Of a stretch of DNA of 59,659 bases, positions 9,337 to 20,600 are shown piece after piece; the first letter of the stretch is position 1, and each line of letters begins with the position of its first letter. This stretch comes from Bodo saltans (lineage: Eukaryota; Euglenozoa; Kinetoplastea; Eubodonida; Bodonidae). Under the pieces are notes generated by a model. That model was not told the origin of the DNA and did not search any database. It saw nothing but the letters and a program-made list of their open reading frames with translations. The translations under genes were made by a program, and so were the position numbers. The stretch covers positions 729 to 60,387 of the forward strand of contig CYKH01002117.1 of assembly GCA_001460835.1 (NCBI GenBank), in the 5' to 3' direction.

Positions 9337-9810
9337 ATGCTGCGACTTGCACGGATGATGAGCGTCACCGTATCCGCAGGATGCATGAGCAACGTGTCCA
9401 CTGCATTTGCGGTACATCGTCGAGCTCACTCAGAGCTGACGGGTGACCGTTCAAAGCCGTTGACGACAATTTGGAAGCTGGCCAACGGTGAAGAGAAAAC
9501 AGTGACGGCATATGAGGGCCAGAACCTTCTTGAAGTTGCCATCGAACATGATTTGCCGATTGAGGGAGCATGCGCAGGGTCCTGCGCGTGCTCGACGTGT
9601 CACCTCTACTTGCAAGAAGACGATATGGATAAATTCCCTGAGCCCACAGATGAGGAGAACGACATGCTGGACTTGGCGTTTTTCCCGCAAACGACATCCA
9701 GGCTTGGTTGCCAACTGAAAGTAAAGAAAACGATGGATGGTTTGCGAGTCGAGCTTCCACGCGCAACTCGGAACATGGCTGTGGATGGCTTCGTTGCGAA
9801 ACCTCACTAA
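9337..9810 (+). CDS. Mitochondrial [2Fe-2S] ferredoxin (adrenodoxin type)
   Basis: This small electron carrier passes electrons from ferredoxin reductase to iron-sulfur-cluster assembly and other mitochondrial reactions. Cluster ligands are visible as C79, C85 and C88 in GACAGSCACSTCHLYL (C-x5-C-x2-C) and C125 in SRLGCQL. An extra Cys (C83) sits inside the loop, as in some bacterial and protist members. The N-terminus (MLRLARMMSVTVSAG) is a good mitochondrial presequence. The acidic helix after the cluster loop (EDDMDKFPEPTDEENDMLDL) is the usual partner-docking region. Total length 157 fits precursor adrenodoxins. The frame extends upstream to 9271 without an ATG, so 9337 is chosen. Confidence 0.95.
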   Translation: MLRLARMMSVTVSAGCMSNVSTAFAVHRRAHSELTGDRSKPLTTIWKLANGEEKTVTAYEGQNLLEVAIEHDLPIEGACAGSCACSTCHLYLQEDDMDKFPEPTDEENDMLDLAFFPQTTSRLGCQLKVKKTMDGLRVELPRATRNMAVDGFVAKPH

Positions 9811-10143
9811 AGCACCTTTTGAAGGGCATCATGGTGGATATGTTGTGCTCAGAGTGATGTTCCTTTTCATTTGAGGCGACGGCAAGAGAAGCACTGAATT
9901 GCTTTCCAGCAAAGAGCACAACAAAGAAACAAAGAAAAAGACACCGATACACGTTCGTGCCGGTGGATCACAACAGATGCGTACTTTATGTTGTCTTGCA
10001 TAATTTCCAGTTTTCATGAGTTTCGTCAATAACTAACGCAAGCTTTAGTGATACTCACGATCTGCGAAGTATTTTCCCCTTTCTTTTTCAATCACAGCAT
10101 GCTCAGCGCAGCTAGCAGCATTCTTGCCGTTGGGTGAGCGGAA
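9811..10143 (+). other. Intergenic region, no gene seen
   Basis: These 333 bases separate the ferredoxin gene from the first glycosyltransferase gene. The stretch is A- and T-rich in places and has a T/C-rich run (ttttccccttt at about 10072-10082) suitable as a splice signal for the downstream gene. Open frames on either strand are short or are reverse shadows of the ferredoxin gene. No tRNA-like A and B boxes were noticed. Confidence 0.6.
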
Positions 10144-11943
10144 ATGGTGACACGATTTCGCCTCGCTGTGCTCCTCATAGCTTCGCTGTTGATGACTGCA
10201 GCGGCGTATTCCCTTCGTCAACTTCGCATCCTAGATCGAGAAGATGAAGGACAAATTCCTTGGTCTGCTTCAAACCAAGTTGTGCTTACCGCTGAGGTTG
10301 GAGGTCAAGTGCCGCCGGAAGTGAATAAAGAACGCACAAATTCGCTTTTTGTTAGTGGATCGAGTCCTCACAGCATTCGTCGTCCATCATCACGAAGGGG
10401 GCGCACCTTCTTAGGAAATGAATTGCAAACACCACCGTTTTCGTACCTTTCGGATAGCACTCTGAGTGCCGAGGAGCTATGGAAGCGACAACGGATGTGC
10501 GCACGACCTGATAGTCTGTTCTCATTGCAGAGAGGGAAGGGACCCAAGCGAGCGGTGAACCTTGTCACCCCACATGACTGCGTCACTGGAATTCGAGGCG
10601 CCACAATCGATGCCAAGGAAGGGGTGACGCTTCACATTCATAGAGATATGCCGTTTGGAGATCACATGTCTTCGGTTCGCTTCTGCTCTATTGCAGCAAC
10701 GTCTGCTAGCCAGCTTCCTCTTCTTCTTCGTGACGCACCAAAGGTTGCCACGTCAGACCATAACATGCACGCTGCGGATGTACCAAACACATGTGGCGGC
10801 GAGGCTGTTTCGATTACGATTCTAGAACGTCCGCAGCATGCAATGCAGTTCTTGTTTTCCCTCTTCGGTGCCGTTGCGATGCAGTCAAGTTTTGGGTTTG
10901 ACCCAAACACAGACGTGGCTGTGATATCAATCGTCTCGTATGGGCAGTTCGCCACATGGGAAGACCTTTGGCGGTGGGACAAATACCCACACATGGAGTT
11001 GCTGCAGCTCCTCAGCAAACGTGGCGTGGCTGTCGTTGGGCAGCGCCACGCACTTAAAGATCTCGAGGTTGTCACTGGTAGTGGCACTGGAGATGCGCTT
11101 CTTCGAGGAACACCCTCATCACGGTCCGTTGTTCACCTAACGGGTCCATGGATCAAGTGGAACGTATCTGGTCAAGGCCCACCACCATTGCCATGCTCTG
11201 CTAAGACGGCACTGTTCGGTGGTTTACCCGCTCGAATGTTGCATTACAAGAAGCGTGAGGCGCACCGCCACGCGATCCATCCGTGGCACTTCACGATGTT
11301 CCGATGGCGTGCATTAGAGCACTTTGGGATCGCCGAGGTCCTCGATCCGCGTGAGCGCTACGCGATTGTGGTGGCGCGTTTGAAGCAGAAGCGTCGACTG
11401 ATCCTGAACCACGACACGCTTGTGAAAACGGTGGCGTCTGTTGGTGTGGGCTACCGGCCGGTTGTTGTGGACTGGGAGGGCATGAAGCTTGAGGACCAGT
11501 TGCGGCTTGCGCTGAATGCGAATGCGATCATTGGCGTGCATGGCAACGGTCACGTGTGGGACTGCTTGATGCCCAGCGGCGGATTGATGATCGAGTTCTC
11601 AAGCGACATCGGCACGCGGAACGAAGTGGGTTCAGGGTACAATCGGCGGAACGTTGGCAACCTTGCTGGGCTGTGCCCGATCGAGAGCTACTCTTTCCGC
11701 GTAAGAGGAATTGAAAATGCCCACAGCAAAGGCGCGCCTTCTTCCCACGTTTGGAAAGAGGTTGACTTGGAAGTATCTGAGCAGCAACTGCAGAAGTTGG
11801 CAGAGATTCTACTGGAGCACCAGGAATCGCATGTTTATGATCGAAGTGAGAAGGAGGGATTTACAACTCATGTGACGCCACCCGTGGACGCGGGAAACGG
11901 ACTCCGAGAGTTGAAGCAACGACCCCCCAGAAGGCGAAGCTGA
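10144..11943 (+). CDS. GT61-type glycosyltransferase, copy A
   Basis: A predicted Golgi type II membrane protein of 599 residues. Residues about 6-21 form a signal anchor (RLAVLLIASLLMTAAA), followed by a variable stem to about residue 210 and then a catalytic domain. The C-terminal signature GVHGNGHVWDCLMPSGG with following LMIEFSS matches the GvHGa..tn.lf.p.g..viE block of the DUF563/GT61 family (xylosyl- and GlcNAc-transferases acting on protein or glycan acceptors). The strand VVDWEGMKLEDQLRLALNA just before it is also typical. Donor and acceptor sugars cannot be predicted. The next gene is a tandem copy with a nearly identical catalytic domain but a different stem. Confidence 0.85.
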   Translation: MVTRFRLAVLLIASLLMTAAAYSLRQLRILDREDEGQIPWSASNQVVLTAEVGGQVPPEVNKERTNSLFVSGSSPHSIRRPSSRRGRTFLGNELQTPPFSYLSDSTLSAEELWKRQRMCARPDSLFSLQRGKGPKRAVNLVTPHDCVTGIRGATIDAKEGVTLHIHRDMPFGDHMSSVRFCSIAATSASQLPLLLRDAPKVATSDHNMHAADVPNTCGGEAVSITILERPQHAMQFLFSLFGAVAMQSSFGFDPNTDVAVISIVSYGQFATWEDLWRWDKYPHMELLQLLSKRGVAVVGQRHALKDLEVVTGSGTGDALLRGTPSSRSVVHLTGPWIKWNVSGQGPPPLPCSAKTALFGGLPARMLHYKKREAHRHAIHPWHFTMFRWRALEHFGIAEVLDPRERYAIVVARLKQKRRLILNHDTLVKTVASVGVGYRPVVVDWEGMKLEDQLRLALNANAIIGVHGNGHVWDCLMPSGGLMIEFSSDIGTRNEVGSGYNRRNVGNLAGLCPIESYSFRVRGIENAHSKGAPSSHVWKEVDLEVSEQQLQKLAEILLEHQESHVYDRSEKEGFTTHVTPPVDAGNGLRELKQRPPRRRS

Positions 11944-12058
11944 GGAAGCAGCGTCTGAAATTACATTTGATTTGTTGCGAAATACATTTTCCTAGCGGAG
12001 CTTGCGATTTTTCCCTTGCCCAATGGCCACACCTTCTTGCGCTGCGTCGTTTTCCTTT

Positions 12059-12060
12059 AG
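12059..12060 (+). promoter_or_regulatory. Probable spliced-leader acceptor AG for GT61 copy B
   Basis: A pyrimidine-rich tract (about 12045-12058, cgtcgttttccttt) ends in AG and is the strongest splice signal in the gap. If used, the mRNA begins one base before an ATG-TGA pair and carries a second short upstream frame. Later AGs at about 12094 and 12107 could also serve and would remove part or all of these. Confidence 0.55.
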
Positions 12061-12061
12061 C

Positions 12062-12106
12062 ATGTGAATGCACACCAAATCTCCCACATATCAAGCGATA
12101 AATTGA
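12062..12106 (+). promoter_or_regulatory. Two upstream mini-ORFs before GT61 copy B
   Basis: ATG at 12062 is followed directly by TGA (a start-stop element). The next ATG at 12068 opens a 12-codon frame ending with TGA at 12104-12106, two bases before the main ATG at 12109. Whether they are in the mRNA depends on the splice site used. If so, they could lower or condition translation of the glycosyltransferase. Confidence 0.4.
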
Positions 12107-12108
12107 GC

Positions 12109-13878
12109 ATGACGAGTAACGATGAGGTGCAAACGTCATCCGCCCCACCGCGGCGTCACATCTCGCGAGCAGCTGCGATACTCATCCTCACATGCCTTTG
12201 CGCTTTAGGGTGGTGGCAGTCTCGAGGGGTTGGTCTTGCAGCGACCGAATCGTATGTCTTCACCCAAAGTGGTACACCAAGTCATTCCAATCATTCTCTT
12301 GAGGGAGAGCCCACAGTACCACCACCGTACCAAACGGAAGTTGCATTGCCACATACAGTACCGTCAAGCATGCGGTTGACTGAGAACGCTTTAAGAGCTT
12401 CTGACGTTCACGAGGAACCGGTGTTTCACACTAAGGTTACACTGGATGATGATGGAAGGGTGGCGCCAGAGCGACTCATCCGACGCATTGCTCATGAGCA
12501 AACGACATCTGCGTTTGCTCGCCAGCTCGCCACTGAGTTCCAAACATCAGCGCGGCCCCACGATATCTTCTGCGCGTCACAACAAAATAGCCGTCCCACA
12601 TCACTTAGAACAAACGCATCATCTTGCACGAAAACTACTTGGGTGAAGCTGCGCGACTGTGTGACGGTGCTAGACGGAGTTCGCGTTGACCCAGTGAACG
12701 TGGTCGAGTTGTCGCGCCCACAGCCGTTGTGGATGCCTCTATGCTCTGTTGTATCGCGGCTCCCAATCGACTTACGTTTTGCCGAGGCAGACTCGAGCCA
12801 CAAAGTGTCTAACACATGCGGCGGCGAGGCTGTCTCGATTACGATTCTAGAGCGTCCGCAGCATGCGATGCAGTTCTTGTTTTCCCTCTTCGGTGCCGTT
12901 GCGATGCAGTCAAGTTTTGGGTTTGACCCAAACACAGACGTGGCCGTGGTGTCAATTATTTCTTATGGAGAGTTCGCCACATGGGAAGATCTCTGGCGGT
13001 GGGACAAATACCCGCACATGGAGTTGCTGCAGCTCCTCAGCAAACGTGGCGTGGCTGTCGTTGGGCAGCGCCATGCAATCAAAGATCTTGACGTCATTTC
13101 ACCAACATCACGCTCTCCACATCATGCATCGTCTTTCATGCGTGGGAGAGCATCATCACGTTCCGTCGTTCACTTGACGGGTCCGTGGATCAAGTGGAAC
13201 GTCTCTGGTCAAGGCCCACCAGCGTTGCCATGCGCTGCGAAGACGGCACTGTTCGGTGGTTTGCCACCACGCGTGATGCATTACAAGAAGCGCGAGACGC
13301 ACCGCCACGCGATCCATCCGTGGCATTTCACGATGTTCCGATGGCGTGCATTAGAGCACTTTGGGATCGCCGAGGTCCTCGATCCGCGTGAGCGCTACGC
13401 GATTGTGGTGACGCGTTTGAAGCAGAAGCGTCGACTGATCCTGAACCACGACACGCTTGTGAAAACGGTGGCGTCTGTTGGTGTGGGCTACCGGCCGGTG
13501 GTTGTGGACTGGGAGGGCATGAAGCTTGAGGACCAGTTGCGGCTTGCGCTGAATGCGAATGCGATCATTGGCGTGCACGGCAACGGCCACGTCTGGGACT
13601 GCTTGATGCCCAGCGGAGGATTGATGATCGAATTCTCAAGCGACGTTCAGAAAAAGAACGAGGTTGCCGCCGGGCACAACCGGCGAAACGTTGGCAACCT
13701 TGCTGGGCTGTGCCCGATCGAGAGCTACTCTTTCCGCAGTAAGTCTGTGCAGAACGCATTTAGTCTTGAAGCTGCTCGCAAGAACATCTGGAAAGAGGTG
13801 GACATCGAATTGTCTCACGAAGACTTAGACGCCGTCAAGAAAGCATTGACTCAACATCAAGCAACGCTGATTCGTTGA
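12109..13878 (+). CDS. GT61-type glycosyltransferase, copy B
   Basis: This 589-residue paralogue of the preceding gene has the same plan. A short cytosolic tail is followed by a signal anchor at about residues 22-41 (AAAILILTCLCALGWWQSRG), a divergent Ser/Thr-rich stem, and the GT61 catalytic domain with GVHGNGHVWDCLMPSGG. From THTCGGEAV-like sequence onward the two proteins are almost identical except for a short variable loop (about residues 330-348 here) and the last 60 or so residues. At DNA level, 11305-11560 and 13342-13597 differ at only a handful of positions. The frame extends upstream to 12064 without an ATG, so 12109 is used. The shared catalytic part with private stems suggests gene conversion after duplication. 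Confidence 0.85.
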   Translation: MTSNDEVQTSSAPPRRHISRAAAILILTCLCALGWWQSRGVGLAATESYVFTQSGTPSHSNHSLEGEPTVPPPYQTEVALPHTVPSSMRLTENALRASDVHEEPVFHTKVTLDDDGRVAPERLIRRIAHEQTTSAFARQLATEFQTSARPHDIFCASQQNSRPTSLRTNASSCTKTTWVKLRDCVTVLDGVRVDPVNVVELSRPQPLWMPLCSVVSRLPIDLRFAEADSSHKVSNTCGGEAVSITILERPQHAMQFLFSLFGAVAMQSSFGFDPNTDVAVVSIISYGEFATWEDLWRWDKYPHMELLQLLSKRGVAVVGQRHAIKDLDVISPTSRSPHHASSFMRGRASSRSVVHLTGPWIKWNVSGQGPPALPCAAKTALFGGLPPRVMHYKKRETHRHAIHPWHFTMFRWRALEHFGIAEVLDPRERYAIVVTRLKQKRRLILNHDTLVKTVASVGVGYRPVVVDWEGMKLEDQLRLALNANAIIGVHGNGHVWDCLMPSGGLMIEFSSDVQKKNEVAAGHNRRNVGNLAGLCPIESYSFRSKSVQNAFSLEAARKNIWKEVDIELSHEDLDAVKKALTQHQATLIR

Positions 13879-14011
13879 CATGATCGAGGTTACTTTTATG
13901 ATTTACCAAGTTGCCAAAAATAAGTGATATCTGTTGTTTTGGGTTCTCAAACGCATTCTTTTCATTGCTCGCAACCATTTGCTCAAACAACAATAGTGTG
14001 AAGAATTAAAT

Positions 14012-14386
14012 ATGCTTCGCCGCACATCAGTCGCGCTCTTCAAGCCCACCCAGGTCAACAGAGCTGGTGGTGGCCTCTTCCACTTTTTGAAGGCGGATGA
14101 GGTGCCCTCTGCCAACCTCTGCAAGGGCCTGTTCTCCGAGCTGAACGGCTCCTTCGCAATTCTGCGCCTCATCGACATCAAGTGGATGATGAACCGCGCC
14201 GTGGCCATGCACCGCGAGTACTACATCGCATCCCCCCTTATGTACTACTGCATCTGGCAGTTCCTTTGGGGTCTTCCCCAGAGATTCATTTGGTCCGATG
14301 GCAAGCCCCCGCGTGCCGTCGACTGGAACACCAACAAGTCTGGCCACCTTCCCGAAGGTTTCGTGCAGACTGTCGTGAAGCAGTGA
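14012..14386 (+). CDS. Small mitochondrial-type protein, possible respiratory subunit
   Basis: The 124-residue product begins MLRRTSVALFKPTQVNRAGG, a likely mitochondrial presequence. It contains one aromatic-rich hydrophobic stretch at about residues 72-92 (IASPLMYYCIWQFLWGL) that could span the inner membrane. Codon use is strikingly biased to C- and G-ending codons (CTC, GGC, AAG, GCC, ATC) compared with its neighbours, as expected of a highly expressed gene. The profile resembles the small lineage-specific subunits of kinetoplastid ATP synthase or cytochrome oxidase, but no specific subunit is recognised. The assignment is inferred from size, targeting and bias. Confidence 0.7.
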   Translation: MLRRTSVALFKPTQVNRAGGGLFHFLKADEVPSANLCKGLFSELNGSFAILRLIDIKWMMNRAVAMHREYYIASPLMYYCIWQFLWGLPQRFIWSDGKPPRAVDWNTNKSGHLPEGFVQTVVKQ

Positions 14387-14663
14387 GTTAGCGTTTAGGA
14401 AACAGCTCCTCCCATCTGTTACTTTCGATAGTTTTGATTATATGGTTCCCTCGTGGTTCATTTAATTTTGGTTATGGGGTCAAAACGCGATATTGATGTT
14501 TTGTGAACGAGCACTAATTATCATACGTCGCACAAAGGAGTTTGTTACTTTGGATTGATGTTTTTCTTCGGTGATAAAAAAGTGAAATATTCAGGGTAAC
14601 AATCATTAACGACACTCAAAGAAAAGAAAAACGACAACAACAAGGGATCTGTTCTATTGAGAA

Positions 14664-17600
14664 ATGTTTGGTAACGCTTCGCAACTTATCAGCGCCAAGG
14701 AAGAATTGATCCGACTGCTAAGCGGAGCGCTCATCAAAGAACCCTCATTTGACTCAAAAGATCAACATTCTTGGGCCACACATGATGACGCGGACTCCGA
14801 TGCGTCTACTGTGGTCAGTGACCTGGTTGAGATCAAAGAAGCTCCCACTGCCGGTATGATGCGCCTTGGTGCGTTGGTCAGTGAGGGAGACGGTGAGTTT
14901 CTGCTCAAGCTCGCTGTGTATCTACGCCAAGATTTGGGGATTCGTGGAAGCGCGAATTTTCTCACCTCCATCGCCGCATATCAGCCCAACTGTCAGCCCT
15001 ACCTTTCTACCTACCTTCCTCGCATTATTGGGCTTCCGACCGATTGGCTTCAGATTGCAAGTTTTGCGAGAGATTCACCACTTCGCACCCAGTGCGGCCT
15101 CCCGACCTCACTCCGCAATGCGCTCACTAGCTCGTTCAAGAACTTCAACGAGTTCTCACTTGCCAAATACAACACTGAGTCCGCACAGAAGAAGCGAAAA
15201 AAGGACCGCATCGCCAAAGGTGAAGACCCAGACGACATCATCATGCCCTACACACTGAAGCAGATGGTCCGGCTGCTGCACATATCAGAACCTCGCTACG
15301 AAGTGATGTGCCTTCTGGGAAAGAACTATCCAGCTAGCCCACAGGAGTTTAGTGCCTTGGGTCTAGAAACCCCTCAACGAGTGTTTGATCCCACTCGAAT
15401 CAATCGACGCATGCGACTGGCAGTGCCCACCACATGGGAGACGGAGCTCGCTGCAAAGGGTAACCACGCGCATGTTTGGGACGGCCTTGTGAAGGAGCGC
15501 AAGTTGCCATTTATGGCCATGCTTCGCAATTTGCGGAACGTGATTTTGGCTGGGTGCGCCCGTTCCACCCACGACGACCTTATCGGCAAACTTCGCAGCG
15601 AAGATCAGATCGCCAACTCGAAGCAGTTCCCCTACCGTTTCTTCAGCGCCTTTGATGTCCTATCGATTGACCCCGCAACAGCTTACGACGCTCCTCAAGT
15701 CAAAAGAGAGGGTGCTCCAACGAAGGCAAAGCCGAAGCCCGCGACTGCTCCCACGACGGAAGAACTCACTGTTCTGCTTCAGGAGTATCGTGATGCCCTT
15801 CAGGAATCCGTACGCCTCGCCACAAAACTCAACATCCGACCTATTCATGGAAAGTCTGTGGTACTACTTCAAGGTAGTCTGGAGATGCTTGATCAAGTTC
15901 GCGCTCAAGGTGCCAAGGGTATCGGCTCAGTGCGATCGAAGCTTGATGTTGCAATGCTGCTTGCCATCATGCTTCAGTACGCTTGTGAGTCGTGCGATTT
16001 TGTGTTATTTATCGAAGGCCCTCGAGGCGAACCAAGTTACCACCTGTTACCGCCACTGGATCGGAACCTAGGCATGCTGGAGGCACTCACGGCCACGAAG
16101 GAACGTGTGGAAGCGCTCATTCACGCCGTGGAAGACGACTTTGAGCACAAGTATCTCAACTTCCCGTTCTCGTACCTTGATAAGGTCATCCACTCCCAGG
16201 AAAGGATTGAGTCGGTGCTCCTCGTGTCCAACGGCCACGTTTCGTACGAGCACGACAACTTGTACCCAGCGCTGGGGTCCCTTAAGGACTACCTTCAACG
16301 ATTGCGCGTCGCTAGCAACCCTGATTTGCTGTTTGTCAGCCTATCGATTGACGGGAATGCTGACATGGGAATTGATCGAGTCTTCAACCAACCCAACGAC
16401 GTCCTTCTCACGGGCTTTAGTGACAGCATTCTCCGTTTTATTGCAGAGCGCAGTGGCGGAGGTCCGCGGCAGTACATTGAACACATTCACGAGGTGTACA
16501 ACATTGACACGAGCCAAGTCACAGGACGTGCTCCACCACCTACGCGCGCTGTGGGTGGGAAGGAGAGGAGGCTCGAGGAGCCCACGGACTCGACTTCAAG
16601 CGATGACTCAGACTCAGATTCTTGCTCTGATGACGACGATGTCAGTGAGCCAAGAACGACTGCCAAGACAGTTGTTGCGATTATTCCACCTCCGCAACGG
16701 CATGCTGTTGCGTCATACCGCGTGCTACGGTGCTTTATCTCGTCAACATTCACCGACATGCATTGCGAGAGGCAGGCACTTATGTCTGATGTTTTCCCTG
16801 CGCTGCGATCTTGGATTTCAAAAAATGGCTGGAAGATCCATGTGACACCTATTGACTTTCGATGGGGTATTTTAGCAGAAGCGGGCAGTGGACCGCTTCC
16901 GACTGCCGCGTCGATGTGCCTGGCTGAGGTATCTCGATGCAGCCCGTTTATCCTTGGCATTCTCGGTAACCGCTACGGCAGCGTAAACACTCTCAAGCGT
17001 CAGAGCCTTATTCCCAACGATAGTGATATTGACGCAGAAGACTTTGATTGGCTTGCTCAATTCCCTGGGGAAGGTATCGGGCTGTCAGTCACAGAGCTGG
17101 AGCTCCGCCACGCCCTTCAGTGCACCAAGAGGCTTAAGAGCGCGAACAGCAGCCCAAAAGTTGTTGTGTTAAAGCGCACCATTAAAGGAGCGCTTCCACC
17201 CAAGTTAGTCTCGTCTTTTGCCGACACTTCCAAAGATGCTCAAGAGCGCTCACGTAAGCTGTTAGAGTACCTTCAAGCGGATACCATTGGTGCCTCTGTG
17301 ACGTCGTACTGTGCTGCAGTGAGCACACAACCCAACGCGACAGAGGAGGACGTTCTGGACATGGAGTCTTTTGCTCGGGTAGCAATCGCCCAACTGAAGG
17401 AGCAGGTGCTGTCAGCGTGGCCCAGTTTAGCACAACGCGATGCAGACAGTGACCTTGAAGAGGACGATGCTGCAATTGTTCGCGACGATGACAAGGAAAT
17501 TGTCATCCTCAAGCGCCGCGATTCCGATACAGCATCCAGCAGCACAGATGACGAAGATGGCACATCGTCCGCATTCAGCTGCCCCTCCACAGTTGCGGGT

Positions 17601-20600
17601 GACATGCTGCAGTCAACAACCGCCATCGACGGTGCGGAGGACCAAACATTTTTTAGTCTTACGTTGGAGGCCCCATACGTTCCCCAAAAAGAGGCCGTAC
17701 GTGCCGCGCAGAGGTTTTTGCAGCGTGAGGCTGTGGGAGCATCTGCCGTCGTCGAAGACGACGATGTCAGTGCGATTGGTCACGGACCAGCAGGAGCACC
17801 CGTGCTCCTGGTGCACGCGGAGGAGGGCGCAGGAAAGTCCTCCTTCCTAGCTCACATTGTTGGTGAAGTGAAGGCACGAAACGCCAAGGGTTCGAAGTCT
17901 CCCGTAGCAACCGTCGCGTTCTCGTTCCAAGCGGCCGCATCGAGCCCAATTGACTGTCTCCGTTTTATCGCGGCGTCCATCATCGTGCAGTTTGATCTTT
18001 CAGACACTTTCACAGTTCCAAACAATGGGGATGGTGACAAGGATGCGCTCTCTAAGTTACTCCCTGAGTTGTATTCGGCGTGTGAGAAGAAACTCCGCAC
18101 GATCAAGGGAATGTTGCTGATTACGATTGATGGCATAGACACAATTCCCTCGGAGATCGCCCTCGGCTCTTTGTCATTAATGGTATTACCCAACGCTCCA
18201 CCGAGCCTGCTGTTCATTCTATCAACGTACGCAAGCTCCCCAGTTACCATCGCGCTCAAAGGTCGCCCTCAACCAACTGCGTTCATCAAACTCCCGTTGC
18301 TTTCCCTGAATGAAAGAGTCCAAGTTGTGCAGCGCCACCTAGGAACTCTGAGCAAGACGCTGCAAGATTCTGTCACGAAGGGAAGCATGGTTCGTGTTCT
18401 GTGCAGGAAAACGGATGCGGGCTTATCGTCATACTTGATGCTTTCTTTGACATACCTTGCACTGTTCTCGAAGTTTGACACCCTAAAGCAGGACATCCGC
18501 AGACTTCCCGGAACCCTCGTACAGCTACAAACCGACGTTCTACGGCGATGCGAAGGTTTATTCACCGCCGATGCAACGACATCGTTGTTCACGACGTTAG
18601 CGTTGTCTCAATCGATTGGCGGTGTGACGGAAGAGGTACTACTCACGACGTCTGCCAACGGCTCAGAAGCATCACACGTCGCGCGCTTGCTGGCATTCCT
18701 CAAGTACCACTCTATGCTATCAACAGGAGGAAACAACCTTCTCAGCTTCACCAGCGATACGCTAGTGAAAGCCGCACGCAAGCGGTACTTGGCAAAGACG
18801 GCTGAAGTCCACAGGCACCACACACGTTTGCTGTCCCAGCTGTTGAAGGGACGCAAGCCGCAGCCATCCACCAGTGGAGGCTTCCCAGCAACATCATCCA
18901 AGAATGTCCAAGGTGATGCTGCGGCGGATTTCGGAGTTGACCCAGAGATTCTACGACGACTCCCAGTACATTCCACACTCGCCGTGCTGCACCACAGCCT
19001 TGAGTGCAAACGATGGGGTGTTGTCTCACAAATTGGTAGCAGTATTGACTGTATCGTCACGATGGTGGAGGCAGGACTCCTTCCTCAACTGTTGGTGTCT
19101 ATCGAGCGCCTCCAGGTGCTTCATCGCCCTACCCACCGAAAGCTTCAAGTTTTCAGTGAGTTCTTGCTCGCCCATCGTCACATTCTTGCTCGCCGCCCCT
19201 CACTAGCCGCCCAACTCGCCCTCAACATGCCTACCTCGTCACCTGTCTACAAGGCAGCCAAGGGTAGCCGCTTAGACGATGACCGCACGTGGGTAGAGTG
19301 GCACAATCGCCACGTGCACGGCGAGCGTGAGTGCACCATGACGTCACAGTGGACCACCCAAAAGGTTCTATGCGCGGCATTCTCTGCGGATGGCACTCGG
19401 TTGGCCATTGGAGGAGCAGACTGGGTGTGCCGCGTAGGTCTCATTCTCGAAGGGACCATCCAACATGAGCTGAAGCACACGAGCGATATCACTGCAGTTG
19501 CCTTTGCGGGTACGACGGACATGACGTTGGTCACTGGTGCAAACGATGGAATGATCCGAGTGTGGAGCCTACACGACGGCGCAATGCTGCAAGAGGGAAA
19601 GCAGCACGGCCGACGTGTCAATGACGTTGCCATGTTCGGAAAGGAGCTCAACATGTGCCTAAGTGCGTCTGACGACACCACATTATGTTTATGGCGACTG
19701 CATGTGGGGGGAGCAGCTGGTGGTGCTGCGGCTCGGCCACGACCACTGAAGACCTTCCGGCACCATAAAGCTCCGGTGTCGTGTTGCGCGGTACACCAAT
19801 CTGGGCAGCGCATGGCAACGGGAAGCTGGGACGGTGGTGTTGCGGTGACGAAAACCAACGCCGACAAGGACAACGACGGTCCTCAATGGTTACGCCTCAG
19901 CTGCGCCATCCGCTGTGTTGCCTTTGTTCCCTCCATGGTCGTTACCGTCGCAGTTGGTACATTCACAGGCGCTGTCCACCTGTACGACGCTGCGGGCGAA
20001 GTTCTCTCCGCGTCCTTCCACAACCACAGTCATCCAATCAGTGCACTTCACATCTCTCACGATGCAAAGTACATGCTGTCCACCGATGCCTCCGGTCGCA
20101 TCAAATTATGGCGCCAAAGCGTCACAGGAGAAATTGTAGGGTCGCTCAACGGTCACGACACCAATGTTCCTGCAGCGAGGTTCCACCCCAAAGACTCCAA
20201 CCAGTGCATCACTGGGTCGCTAGACAGCACTGTGCGCCATTGGACGTTCAAGGAGCAGGGCATTGAGTACCCTGTCGGCGGTGTGCACGACTCTGCAGTC
20301 ACCGCCATGGCTGCCGCTAGTAACGGGGCCTATGTTGTGACTGCGTGCCGCGGGGGCGTGGCGCACGTGTTTGCGTCGGACCAGCTCGCAGCATCTGCGC
20401 CGTGGTTCTCCATTGCGCCGCACCGCCATTTCGAGAGCACATCCGACGATGAGGAGCTGGTACGACCAACACCCCTATGCTACGTCACAACCTGCAAAGA
20501 TGACACACTTATCGTTCTGGGAGATGTCTTTGGCACCCTCTCTGCGTGGGGCAGTACTCCAGGGTTATCTGGAAAAGATGCCCCGCTTCGCTTCCTTATT

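Noticed and set aside
9365-9952. Minus-strand open frame of about 195 codons over the ferredoxin gene
   Set aside because: It is the reverse shadow of a clearly coding ferredoxin and carries no recognisable motif.
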